64,000 nucleotides of DNA from Podospora pseudoanserina (Eukaryota > Ascomycota > Sordariomycetes > Sordariales > Podosporaceae): the NCBI RefSeq assembly GCF_035222485.1, contig NC_085920.1, positions 3,658,001 to 3,722,000 on the forward strand, given 5' to 3'. The translations under genes and the position numbers were made by a program. Below are positions 9,314 to 21,307 of the stretch, in pieces; positions within the stretch are counted from its first letter, which is position 1; the number at the start of each line of letters is the position of its first letter. Under the pieces are notes generated by a model. It was not told where the DNA came from and made no database searches. It worked only from the letters and a program-made list of their open reading frames with translations.

Positions 9314-12300
9314 TCACATTACCACACACTTCTTATCCTTCTCCTTCCCCCCTTGCCCTTGACCCTGCCCCCTCTGCCAAGTAACATTATTCCCTTCAAC
9401 ATTCGTCCACGCAACCGTACTCATCGCATCCATCTCTTGCTTCTTCTTCCCCCTCCCCCTTCTACTCTTACTCCTAACCGTCATCCCACTCCACCCCCTC
9501 TTCTTCGCATCAGCAATGTTCTTGGCCGCCGACCTCTCTGCTCTACTCGGCTTCCTATTCAGACTCGGCACCCTCCTCGCAAACCCACTCAACCCCCCAC
9601 CACTCGACGACCCCGGCACAGGGGGCGGATGATTCAAAAACTGATGATGATGTTGCTGCTGCTGTTGTTGCCCGTTATCTGACAAACTGAAAATAGTATC
9701 CAACCTCTCTGGCACCTGCCGTGGCATAAGTATGGACGACTGCGTGACAGGCCTAGGATGCCTCGGCACCGGCGCCAAAATCGGCGTCTCCGCCCTTTGT
9801 TGAGTTGACGAAAACGACCCAGGCGCATCAAATGCCCCCTGAACACCCTTTGGCGTCGAAATAATAAGCGGCATGTCCTCCTGAGGCTGCTGCTGAACCA
9901 AAGGCCCCGAGGTAACAATATCCGACGGCCTCCTCGGCTGGGGCTCATGAATCGTAGCGCGGGAGTGACACGATCGATGATACGGCGGTGAACCGCCACC
10001 GCCTCCTCCCTGCAAGGGGAAAGAATAATGTTGCTGCTGTGATACAGGTCGTTGGTACGAGGTCCTCCTCCACGGCTGCTGAGGTTGCGGCAGATGCTCA
10101 TCCATAGTCATGGCAGGGTGGGCAGAATGTGGACCTGCCACCGCCACGGGAACACGCGGTGGCAGCTGAAAGTGGCCAGAGAACCGATGGTTACCGTTCC
10201 CAAGATTCGAGATCTGATCGGGCCGGGGCAGAGGCGGGAACGACCGAGACATAGTACCGTCGGTCCCGTTGCCAGGAACAGGAGCCGAGTACGGGTAGCC
10301 GTCGGATACCGCAGCCGTGTTAATTGGTACTGGCTGCGTTGGCCAGGTCCTCGAGATGGACAAGCGTCTCACAGCTGGGGGTTCCTCCGACGCGACTACT
10401 GGTCGGTGACTCGGTGGCACCAACGCATTGGTGACCGACGAGGACGACGCCATATTCGTCTCACTAGCCCCTGGAAGGCCCGTTTCTGGAGAAACACGGG
10501 CAGCTTGACCGGCAAAGGGGCTGGGACCGGAACCGGCAAAGTCCCCTTGACCGGCCGTGGGAGGTGACACAAACAACATGCTGGCTCGAACGGGTGGCGA
10601 CGGATCGTTCTCTGCCGGGCTGCCACTAGGTTCTCGGGATACATGTTGCCTTACCGGTGCCAGAGCAGGCGAGTCTGGCGGTGAAACATCATAGATGTTG
10701 TCACCATCTAGGAAGCGTGAGCTGCTGGAACCTGGCCGCACAACGGGATTTTGCACCGAAAGCGACCCCGAGCTGCTGTTTCGTTCGTGAGAGGCCATGA
10801 TTCGAGGAGGCGGCGGCAGTGGTGAGCCCATAATGCCTGCCGGGAGAGCCGGTACCGGCGGGATTATATCGAGCGATGGAAGTGGTGGGACAGGGGGAAC
10901 GGGCGGGTTTGGCGAAGAATGACGATTATTGGTAGTGGTGGTGACAGTCTGGCTGCGACGGGGCTGGAACATAGAGGCTGACGACATGCGTGCAGCTTGC
11001 CTGTCTGCTGTGTCGACCTGTAGCTTGCCGTTATGGGTCTGAACACCGGCACCTGCAGGCAAAACGGCCGTGTGTCGAAGGAAAGCTGGGAGGTCGCCGG
11101 GGTCTTCTTTCTGGTACGGTGGTGGTGGAGGAACCCAGTTGTCCGCATCACTCTCATGGGGATGCTCAGCTCGACCATCAGCTCTGCGATATTCGACCGG
11201 TCCTGCGGCTGCTTGTTGTGGCTGCAACCGGCGGTTGTTGGCAGCGGCGGTAGCCGCACGGCGAAGAGTGGTCCCTGAGCGCGGGTCTCCTTGGGAATAG
11301 GGCGCATCGAGGGCCTCTTGTTCTTCGAGCATAGATTCTGTCTCTCCGCCTTCATCGACTGTCGACGGTGGACCATTGCGGCGAGGTGGGACGGTACCTA
11401 CTCGACGAGGAACCAAGGGGTCATCCTCATCTTCCTTTTGTGTTGAAGAGGAGGGCTGGGTAGGCAACGGTGGTGGGCGAGGAGCAGCAGTTGTTGCGCT
11501 GCGCATGACAGTAGACACAGCCCTGCTGCCCCTTTTCTGAGCGACAGTCCTCCGACGAACGATGGCCACTTCGGTCTCCATATCACGATGCTCTTCCTCC
11601 AGCACTTCGGGCTCCCTCGTTCCTACGTCGATGGTAAACTCCTTGATAACCCCGTTGGTTACGCTGTAGTCGAAGTCGAGAAGAGTGATCCGGCCGCCAT
11701 CTACAAAATCGATGCCCTCCTCGTCCGCGACAGAGATATTAGGCGTGACGCCACGGGCAGTGATTACCAATCGCTCTTTTATGCACGAGTCTGCAAAATC
11801 GGCCACGAACTTGACAGTGCTTACACCTTCGAGCTCAGCAATCTTGTATCCTCCCACGAACGTGTTGCGCAGTTTGTCGCATAGAATCTGCCATTGGGGC
11901 ACCCGAGCCTCATTCTCCTGAACCCGTGAAGCTGCCCGCATCGATGGACCGCTATTTCGTCGTAGAAGCCCACCATTGCCCGAGTTGTTCTCCGCAGCCG
12001 CACTGGTGGTATCCGGCACGGCGTCAAGGTCCTCAGGAACACCATACAGCCAGATATCCTTCCCCTGAAACCCTGCCGAAACCAGCTCTCCATAATAAGA
12101 GGCAGCCGGAAGTGTACATGGAATGAGCCTGGTCTGCGATTCGGTATTGGGAACTGGCCCTGTGAAATAGGTTGTACCGTTCCTCAGATCGTCAATACGC
12201 ACGGCTCGGAAGGTCTCGAAGCTACGGTCGTAGGTAAAAGTCCATGCTGCTTCCTCGTATTTCCCATTCTGTAACAAAACGGCGTGACTGCAATCCCGAC

Positions 12301-13388
12301 TGGTGTTGGGAAACAAGATCGATGTCGTCCACAAAGCGCTGATATCATCGGACTCCATATGGCTTCCGGGGTCGTAGTAAGGTGCTGTGAGTATCACGGT
12401 ATTCGGTTGGGATGAGTGAACTGTCGTCCCAAGAATTTGAGTTCCATCAAACGAAAAGGTCAAAGCATCGACGCCATCACACTTGACAGCTCTCCGGTCG
12501 GTGGCCATGGCGGTCTGGTTCAGCGAAGAGACCTCGATTCCACCTTCGTAAGCGGCCGCTAGTACTGACCCGCATGGTGACAAGGCGATGGCGCGTGGGC
12601 TGTGGTCTAAAATCATGGAGTGCGTTCGCTTTGGTGGTGACTGCGTTAGGTGGTAGATGTCCACTTGCATTTCCGTCAATAGCACCGCGAGCATTGTCCC
12701 CTGATCATTGATACATGTCGCCGCTGGCCGCCTCAGAATCTTGAATTCTCTTGTTACTGCAATCTCGGCGCCTCTGACATCAACAACATGTATTCTGGAA
12801 GAGTTATAAGCCAAGATGTGATGGCCTTTTGGTGAGGCACTGAATTGGATGCCCTCGCCTCCGGGACAGGACGATGAGCTGATGGAGTTGGATATGACCT
12901 TGATGACGGTCTCATTGGGGCGCAAGTACGCTTCGAAGAGGTTGCGCTTCACCTCTTTTGCAAACTGTCGTTTGAGTTTTGGCAGGTCATCTTCGCTATC
13001 GACCTTGACTGGGCCACTGTGGCTCATGGCATACGAGGGACAGTTCGACAAGTGATGGGCATAGAGATGCGCCTGCTGGGCTACGCTTCTCCATTTCGAG
13101 TTGAGCAGAGCCAGCGACGCGAATCCATTCGGGTCAGTCTCCTGCAGAATTCTAGCACGGTCATGTTAGACGCTACAAACACACGCAAAGGCGGACTGGG
13201 CATAGGGGGCGATTTCACGAAGTAGGAAAAGACTAAACACACTGTTGGATAATCTCGTCGGGTAGGCGTTCAAAGGCGGACGGTTCGTCATCCTCGTCGT
13301 CGATGATGGCGTCGGTAATAATGATGGGCTTCTTCTCTATCGAAAGCCGGCGGCCATCGCCCGTGTCCCCCGAGTCGTCGATCTCCAT
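9314..13388 (-). CDS. Large F-box protein with C-terminal CaaX box
   Basis: Exon 1 is 13388-13243 and exon 2 is 13151-9314, giving 1327 residues; the junction completes a Gln codon within the F-box, and the branch is TCTAAC. The F-box (FERLPDEIIQQILQETDP, then ALLNSKWRSVAQQAHLY) lies near residues 38-80 and would bind Skp1 in an SCF ubiquitin ligase. It is followed by some 350 residues with a beta-propeller-like rhythm (FSASPKGHHILAYNSSRIHVVDV, IALSPCGSVLAAAYEGGIEV). The second half is Pro/Ser/Gln-rich and disordered. The protein ends KEKDKKCVVM, a lysine-rich CaaX motif suited to prenylation. The ubiquitylation target is unknown. Exon 2 has no visible break over 3.8 kb. Confidence 0.85.
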
Positions 13389-15220
13389 GGTGAGGCAAGG
13401 CTGATGATGGGTAGGAATTCAACAGCCAATTGTTAGGGAAAAGTGATCATGGTCAGTCAATGTGGCTCGCCATCAGGTTGTTTCTGATGATTTTTTTTTT
13501 TTTTAGTTTCCTGGGCTGCTTGTCTCTCTGGCCTGGACTATTCTTGTCGTCGTACAGAGCGGCAGGAGAAAGGGGGGCGAGCGAGTCTGGCGCTTGCTTG
13601 TCTTCTCGGCGGTAGGTCTCCCGTATGTAAAGGGAATATGGGTAAGAAGGTTGCGCGGCCCAGCACCGAATTGGTGCAAACAGAGGGGAGGGCTAAGGGT
13701 ATTTTTTTGGGGCGGAGTGTTGGCAGCATCAGCGAGCAGCAGGCACAGCAAGTGCAAGTTGCTTGTACAGAGTAGAGAATCGGCGGGAGCACTTTGCAGT
13801 TGGCCTGCATGAGGTACGCCAAGGCTTTGTAAGCCACCCTGGACGCCAATGCTTCGCTTGCTTGCTGATGGGATTCTAGCGTTCTGTCTAGGGAATCTCT
13901 ACTCCGTAGATCACTTTGATAGATTGATGACAGAGTGAAGCATAAAAAGATCGGATGGTTGCTGATGATGATTGTCTGAACACTCTCTGTACACCGCTCG
14001 GTTGGCCCCCCGGAGGCATGGAGAGGCATGGCAGGAGGCATCTATCTTCCAAGGGAACAAGTGAGTGCGACATGCGACGGCTGGAACGGCCCCTCCACGT
14101 TCTCTCCCAAAAATGGTATTCAGGGTCCGTCTTTCTGCTTCGAGAATAAAGCCAAGTGGCGGGCGGCTCAGGGCAGGGAACCGCCGTCTTTCAAACTTCT
14201 TTGCAGACTGGACAGTGTCTTCAAAGAAGAATATCACCAATCTCGCAATCTGACCCCGAAGCTGGGTCCAGATGTCACCGATGGACTGGGCCCCTCTTGT
14301 CAAAAATAGCACCAGCACAAGGGATAGCGCTGTGGCTGGCCCCATGTAAAGGAGGGGCACAGTCAGCAAACAATTTCCATGCTCCAACAGCAGCAAGGGG
14401 CGAATGCGAACATGTGTTTGAGAAGGCCAAAGAGGGTCGCGTATCGCTCTGGATTCAGAGATATGTTGGCGATGATTCTCTGCCTCCCGCCTCTCTGGCC
14501 CTCCAGTGCCCTCCCAGCGCTAGGTGTTGAGGTAGTCCGAGGAGAAGGAGCCGAATGCTACCGTGATTGCGGAGGCCTACCACTTACGAGGTACCTTACC
14601 CAGCAACAAGACCCATTCTATAATTTCCTAATTCCCGTTTAAACTGCTGCCTGCTTGAGAGAGTCCACTGCTAGTCTGCTTCTTGTCAGCTGAGAGTTCG
14701 GTCAATCCAGAACATGTCGACCTTGAAAATCTAAAGAGTTAATATTGCTGTAGGATGTGACCGATAAGGAAGGTGCTTCAGGCTGCAGGACAGACATTGT
14801 CTGATTTGCTGTGAAAGAGCAAGATGGAGGGGGAGAAAGGCTGTGTCTGTCGTTGTGTGAAGTTGGCTGAGATAAGCCACTCGCTCGCTGTGTCTTGGGC
14901 TGAAACCACGCTACGGGAACTCGGACCATTTGCCAAGAGATCAGCTGCCAAGCCGATGATCTGCAACTTGTCAGCGGGCCTGGGCGGGGATCGGATTTTA
15001 TCTGATTTTGGCCTGAGGAACAGGGCGTGCATGACCAACAATCAATTAATCGACATCACGTGCTGTCGCGGCGCGTCGCATCTTGACGCGCTCTTAGTTC
15101 ATTCTGCCGGGCAGGGGACCCTTTTTCGCACCTCTGCGTTTGTTTCTTGGGCAACTGAATCTATTCACATCGACTGAACGGATCAATTGTACCAGAAACT
15201 CGACGAAAATACAGCTCATC
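13389..15220. other. Long intergenic region
   Basis: It holds the shared upstream region of the divergent F-box and APN1 genes. Several open stretches overlap on both strands, but none has good codon use or a recognisable product. A poly-T run lies at about 13492-13504. Confidence 0.5.
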
Positions 15221-16675
15221 ATGCCCCGCCAATCAGCCAGACAAGCTGCCCAAGCCAAGCCAACCGCAGAAGCCATCGGCAGGGTCGAAGAGAAAGTCGT
15301 CGCAACCAAAGTCTCAAAGGCAAAGTCGGCCGCCTCCGTTGTCGAGTCCAAGGTGGAAGTAAACAAAAGAGCCACAACCAAGCGCAAAGTCGACTACAAC
15401 GAAGACAGAAAAGATGAGAGCAAGTCTGATGTCAATGACATCAATGACATCAAGGAAGAAGAAGACGACGAACCCTCCACCAAGCCAGCCCCCAAGAAGC
15501 GCAAAACAACCACCACCTCCTCCAAAAAGACAGACGACAGCATGCCTCTCGCCGCCCGCACCCCCCTCAACACCCTCAAACTAGCCATGAAGATTGGCGC
15601 CCACGTCTCCGCCGCCGGGGGGGTTCAAAACTCCATCACCAACGCCTCCAGCATCGGCGCCAACGCCTTCGCCATCTTCCTCAAACCTCACCGAACCTGG
15701 AAATACCCCCCCTTCTCCCCAGAAACCCCCTCCCTCTTCTCCTCCCTCCTAAAGACAAACACCTACACCCCCGACATCATCCTCCCCCACGCAAGTTACC
15801 TCATCAACCTCGCCCAACCCGACAAGGAAAAATCCACCCAAGCCTACTCCTCCTTCCTCGACGACCTGAAGCGATGCGACGCCCTGGGCATAACCCTCTA
15901 CAACTTCCACCCGGGATCGACCGGTGGCCTCCCAATGTCCGAAGCCTGCGCCCGGATAGCCTCCCACCTCAACACCGCCCACAAAGCCACCAAATCCGTC
16001 ATCACCGTCCTAGAGAACATGTGCGGAAGCGGTAACATCATCGGCTCCTCCTTCTCCGACCTCGCCACAATCATATCCCTCGTCGAAGACAAGTCCCGCG
16101 TCGGCGTCTGCGTCGATACATGCCACGCCTTTGCCGCCGGCTACGACATCCGCTCGCCGGAAGCCTACGCCAAAACAATGAGGGAATTCGACGAGGTCGT
16201 CGGGCTAAAGTACTTGAAAGCCTTCCATCTAAACGATAGCAAAGCCCCCTTTTCATCACACCGGGACCTTCACGAGAATATCGGACAGGGATTTCTCGGG
16301 TTGAGAGCGTTCCACAACGTGGTCAATGATGAGCGGTTACAGAACATCCCTATGGTGCTCGAGACACCTATTGAAGTCAAGGGGCCGGACGGCAAAAAGA
16401 CAGAAGACAAGAAGATCTGGGCGGATGAGATCAAGCTGCTCGAGTCGCTGATAGGGATGGATGCCGAGTCAAAGGAATTTAAAGATTTGGAGGTGGAGCT
16501 TCAAAAGAAGGGCGCGGCAGAGAGGAAGAGGATTCAGGAGCAGGTAGACAAGAAGGCTGACAAGGATGCCAAGAAGGCGGCGCCAAAAGGGAAAGAAGGG
16601 GCCGCTGCTGCTGCGAGGAAAAAGAAGAAGACCGAGGAGGAGGCGTGTGATTCTTGTGGTGAGGAGAGCGAATAG
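15221..16675 (+). CDS. apn1: AP endonuclease IV (Apn1 type)
   Basis: An intronless gene of 484 codons encodes a zinc-dependent AP endonuclease/3'-phosphodiesterase of base-excision repair. The first about 115 residues are Lys/Glu-rich and disordered, with likely nuclear signals (KRKVDY, PKKRK). The TIM-barrel starts at MKIGAHVSAAGGV. Metal-ligand motifs are in order: ILPHASYLINLA, LYNFHPGS, VLENMCGSGN, VGVCVDTCHAFAAGYD, AFHLNDSKAPFSSHRDLHENIGQG and MVLETP. The C-terminus is another basic disordered tail ending CDSCGEESE. The start at 15221 is the first ATG of the open frame. The enzyme is probably nuclear, and a mitochondrial share is known for yeast Apn1. Confidence 0.95.
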   Translation: MPRQSARQAAQAKPTAEAIGRVEEKVVATKVSKAKSAASVVESKVEVNKRATTKRKVDYNEDRKDESKSDVNDINDIKEEEDDEPSTKPAPKKRKTTTTSSKKTDDSMPLAARTPLNTLKLAMKIGAHVSAAGGVQNSITNASSIGANAFAIFLKPHRTWKYPPFSPETPSLFSSLLKTNTYTPDIILPHASYLINLAQPDKEKSTQAYSSFLDDLKRCDALGITLYNFHPGSTGGLPMSEACARIASHLNTAHKATKSVITVLENMCGSGNIIGSSFSDLATIISLVEDKSRVGVCVDTCHAFAAGYDIRSPEAYAKTMREFDEVVGLKYLKAFHLNDSKAPFSSHRDLHENIGQGFLGLRAFHNVVNDERLQNIPMVLETPIEVKGPDGKKTEDKKIWADEIKLLESLIGMDAESKEFKDLEVELQKKGAAERKRIQEQVDKKADKDAKKAAPKGKEGAAAAARKKKKTEEEACDSCGEESE

Positions 16676-17021
16676 AGGGGCCGAATAAAGTGTATAAAAA
16701 GTGTGTAAACTGAATATCTACCAAGAGGCATAAAAAACCAAAAAAGGAGGGGGATTATCTGCCTCGACTGTGCATGTCTATCATGTACAACTGTATAACC
16801 ACAAAGGTCAAACTTAAACCCTAATAACAAGAAAACAATACTCTCTCACACCCACAACAAAAGAAACCCAACCGGTTGATGTGTTTCCTTCAACACACCA
16901 TCCCTACCTCCGTCCCCTAGCCCAACCCTCCACCCTCCCCAACCCCCCCTCTAAGTCCCAACCCCCGCTCCCCATTCTGCTCCAACCAACCCTCCATCCT
17001 CTCCCTATACCCCCTCAACCC

Positions 17022-20000
17022 CTAACAAGCGGCATCCGTCCCCCCTCCCCCGACAAAATTCCCCGGATTCAACAACATCTCAAACAACCCCCCCCAAATC
17101 TCCGTCTGCCAATACCTCTTCAAGTTCTCCCTAATCCTATACCTCTTCCCCAATCCATTCCCATCCCTCACCCCAACCGTCTCGATATACTTCCCAAACA
17201 ACAAACAATGCACTATCCCCGCCACCCCAAAATACTCAATCTGCCACGTCCACAACCTCCCCTCCCTCACCTCGTTACAGTCCTGACTCGTCGTCTTCCA
17301 ATCAGCCACAAACTGAACATCATCCCTAAAATTCCTCATGTCGATCCCGCGCCCAAAATCAATCAACGTAATTCCCCGCGAGGCCCAACCCCCGTCACCC
17401 GAGGGTTGATACTTCGTCGACAGCGGTGTCTCATCACTGGGAAGGCGCAAGAGGCAGTTGTCTGCTTTCAAGTCACCATGCATGATCCCCTTGGCGTGAA
17501 GAGCCTCCACTGTGCGTAAGAGCTCAATAGTAAAAAACATGGCCAGCTGCTCGTCCATCACGCCCGAGGCTTCCCCGCGGAAGAGGTTGACCACATCCAG
17601 CAGCGTCCCGAAGGGGTGATACGGCAGAAATAAAAAGCATTCATCCTGGTAAAGGTGAAACTCCAACGCTGGAGACAACGAAGCCGTTGCCCTGTCGTGC
17701 GGACCAAGACGGTTGTGCGCCAGACGCATCATGTAAAACTCCCAAGGAGTAGGTGGGGACTCCATCTTGAGTGCCTCCTGCGGGTAACGCTTGTGATGGG
17801 CCGAGGCAAAACGCCCCTTGCCCATGATGGCGTTTTCGTTGTTTTCGTCATCGTCGCCGTCGGCGTCGGAATTATTCACCGAAGGGTGAGAGTTGTTGAC
17901 GAGATACACCGGGGCAAAGGCTCCGGCGCCGAGTTCACGGCGGATGGCGTATTCCCTTTCTGTGCCGGGAAAGCGGAGGGTGACAGACGACCCAAGGTTG
18001 GAAGACTTGTCGCCTGTGCTGGAGCGGTTGGCCCCTTTGCCGATTGCTTTGCAGTACTTTCTTATCTCGGCACTGCGGTCAGACTTCTCGCTGCGGTGGT
18101 CGTAAAAGCCATCGTACGAAGTCAAGGGAGGCTGGATGTTCGATAAAATCTCGCCTCGGACAGCGGTGTCGACAGGATTACACTGGGCATCCTTGATAAT
18201 AGGCCCCTTGTTGTGGATAACGAGCGTCTTGGTTGCCTTGGGCGTCAGCACCTTGGTGGCAAGGGGCTTCGACGCCAACGCAGGTCTGGCCTTGGGAAGC
18301 AGCGGCTGAGGCACCTTGCCCTTGGGAAAGGCATTCTCATCCTCAAACACACCCCGAGCCGGACTGCTGAGCGGTGTCAGATCTTCCCCTTCCTCCTCAT
18401 CCTCTTCGGCAATCATGTTCTTGTTGATCTGCCTCGACGGGGTCTTGCTGTGTAGCTCGTACCGACCCATATCAGCCGTGACATCAAGCGACATTTCCGT
18501 TCGTTCCGTGATGGGAGTCATGAATGGAAGACGGTTGTTAGCCGCCTCCACAGGATCCCTCCACGGTCGTCGTGTCGGCACATAGTCTTCAGGGGGTATA
18601 GGAACAAACATGGTCCTCGTTCTAGGAGGCTCATCCGGATGATCGTCCTCTTCCCCATCATTAACATCGATCAAATCGTCCGACTGGTCTTGATGCTGCT
18701 TGTGTGATGATTCCGACCACACACTGGCATTTTCATCACCATCACCATCGACATCATCCTCTTCTTCCTCCTCCTCATCCTCATCGACATCACTGGTTGA
18801 AATACGCCTAGTGCCATCACCCATGGTATAATCATCCGACTCATACCCCCTTTCGTCATCACTACCACCAAGAGGCTTTACCGGCTTGACTTCCGCATTG
18901 AAAATGTCGTAGATATCGTCCGTGGCCGCCTTGGTGTGCAGAGTCATAGTCGGCTCACCGACAGACTGCCTCTTCTTCTTCTTCAGCTTCTTCGGGCCCG
19001 AAGGAGAGTCAAAATTCGTTTGAACTGCTTCACCGTCAGCGAATTACCCCCTTACCAACAATCCCCGAAAATAAACTCACTGGTTTGCGTCTCATTCAAT
19101 TCCTGCTTCTTCTTTCTCCTCATCGTCTTCTCCCCCTTCGGATAAATCGGCGCCCCATTCTCATCCAACCTAATCACATCCGCATGGATCGCCATCTTCT
19201 GCGGCTTTCCTCCCACATTCCCAGCCCCCGCGAAGCTATTCTCATCATTCATAAACAGCGTCGACTCATGCTGCTGCTCATCCTCCCACTCAACATCCAG
19301 CCACCCCCTATTAGCCGCCCAAATCTCCTCAAAACTCTTCTCCGTCCCCGGCTCATCAGGCGTCGGATACACAGCCCTCAAGTCCACATAAATCCTCTCC
19401 CTCTTCCCACTCGCCGGATTCACAGTAACCTGAACCTTGGTATAGTCAATTCGAATGTGCGATTGTGATATCTGCTTGTCCATAGACTGAAGTACATAGA
19501 AACGCCAGCAACAAACGGCCCACAAATTAGTCCTAAATTGATCAACACTTTTGCTTATGTTGGAAAGTTACGGGGCAGGACCTACCGGATCTCTGAACAC
19601 CGCCATCTTGGCCCCAGCACTAGGCGGTTTCTTTCCTCCCGCCTTCAACGTCTCCCCAGCCCACGGCTTCGGCGCCATGGTGTTCTCCTTTTTTCTTTCG
19701 GCCATCGACCCAATCGAGTCCCACCCCTTCGACTCCGGTCCACGAGAGGACATGGCCGACGGTTCCGGCGCAGCATCCGCATCCGAGAAAATCGCCAGCT
19801 TCGACTTCGCCGGCCTCGCTCCCCCACCCCCAACACCACTCGTCTGCCTCGGCGCCTGAGGATCCCTCACCACCGGCTCGGCAGCCCCAAAAGGATCAGC
19901 CCTCACCCCAAGCACCTTTCTCTGCGCCGGAATCGCCGGACTACTCGGCCCATCGCCCTCCTCTTGCGCCGCCCGCCGTTGTTCAAACTCCCCAAACTTC

Positions 20001-20590
20001 CTCACCAACCTCGCCGCAGGCGTAGCCTCCCTCTCAATCCCCAACTTGTAAACCTCCTCCGCCTGCGCCCACCGTCCCACACTCTCCAACCACCCAGCAT
20101 ACTCCTCATAAAACAACGCCAACCCTTCCCCAATCCCCTTGCTCGACAAAAAAACATATCCTTCCCGTTTATTATCCATAAACCACCCCACATACCACAA
20201 CCACAACCTCAGATACCTCCCATCCTGCTTATACCTTTTGTCATTGACCAACCCCCGCGTCGCACGCTCCAGCACCCCTAGCAGCCCCGACTCTTTGGTG
20301 TTTTGCGCCGAGGGGTAGGCTTCCAGAGTCCACTTTACGTACCGGTCCCAAACGTCGAGGGGGTCGTCGGACTCGTCAATGGTTTGAATCTCTTGCTCAA
20401 AAGAGGCTTTTATTTTGGAGTTTTCACCTTTGAGATCGTCGAGGTTGTGATGGGGGGAGGAGGAGGGGTTGCCCCGGGGGGAGAAGAGCTGGGCGAGTTT
20501 TTTGGCGGAGCGGCCGGAGGAGAGGGATTGGATGTTTTCTTTGTGGCCTTCGATCAAGTCAAAATTGACCGAATCATCGTTGTCGGGCAT
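17022..20590 (-). CDS. bub1: Spindle-checkpoint kinase BUB1 (MadBub type)
   Basis: Exons 20590-19586, 19486-19081 and 19024-17022 encode 1137 residues. The kinase acts at kinetochores and, through its Mad3-like part, on APC/C-Cdc20. Domain order: a KEN box at residues 17-19 (EGHKENIQ), the Mad3/Bub1 TPR region (DPLDVWDRYVKWTLEAYPS, then LWLWYVGWFMDNKREG), a second KEN at about 301-303 (KKENTMAPKPW), and a kinetochore-binding-like stretch (SFEEIWAANRGWLD). The conserved TKAATDDIYDIFN motif follows, then acidic low complexity and a C-terminal kinase. The kinase has a glycine loop GAGAFAPVYLV, ALKME lysine, HGDLKADN catalytic loop and IDFGRGID, so it looks active. Junctions join FRDP to SMDKQI and TQT to IQTNFD. 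Confidence 0.95.
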
Positions 20591-21307
20591 TGTTGTTTGT
20601 GGTGACCGAGACCTCGGCGGGGGATGTAGGTGTTGTTGATAAAGTCGGACGTCAAGAAGGATGGAAAAAAACAAAAAAAACAAAGATGGGATATGGCAGG
20701 AAAAGAAGTGAGTCAACTGTTGCAAGATGCACTGCAAAGCGTGTCGTGCCCGGCGGAAAAAGGAGAGCGCGTTGGTGAAATTTAGGAGGGGTTGATGTCA
20801 GGTCGAGTCGAGGGTTGGTCGCGACCCAATCTGGACCCCGCTAATAAGACCCCCGCTGGCTGCTGCTGGGTTTCAAGTGTACAAAATATTTTGGGAGATG
20901 GGGGTTGTTGTAGCAACCAAATCGACAGGTGGTGTACAGTTGTCAGCCAACATGCTGCGTGCGAGCAGGGTTAGGGTTGGCCATGCTCAACTACCTGATG
21001 GGCAACCACACCTATGAGTGAGCAACCCAAGGGGGACAAGCCCAGTTATGGTGCTCTATGCGCTTCCAGCAAGAGTGTCATGATATGTCCAAAACTCCGT
21101 TAAGTGTGGTTTTGCCTGGAGGTCGAAGCCAACCTATACCTACCTGGTAACCTACCCGCCCAGCTGTGCAACATGAGCGCGCGGCATTGGCAAGGAGGAG
21201 ACCGCGCCCCCCTCCCTTTTCCAATGAGGGATGAAAGCCTCATAATCTTCTCACAAAGACCCAAGAGCCCTTCATTTGTCCCCCAAAGCCGTAGCCAGTA
21301 ATTCCCC
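20591..21307. other. Intergenic upstream of BUB1
   Basis: No coding sequence is supported. It separates BUB1 (minus) from the NACHT gene remnant (plus). Confidence 0.5.

Noticed and set aside
9176-9682. 168-codon open frame on the plus strand
   Set aside because: It is a shadow of the F-box protein's C-terminal exon, Pro/Leu/His-rich with no domain.
13911-14396. 161-codon minus-strand open frame with a hydrophobic start
   Set aside because: Overlapping open stretches occur on both strands, codon use is poor and there is no recognisable product; support was too weak.
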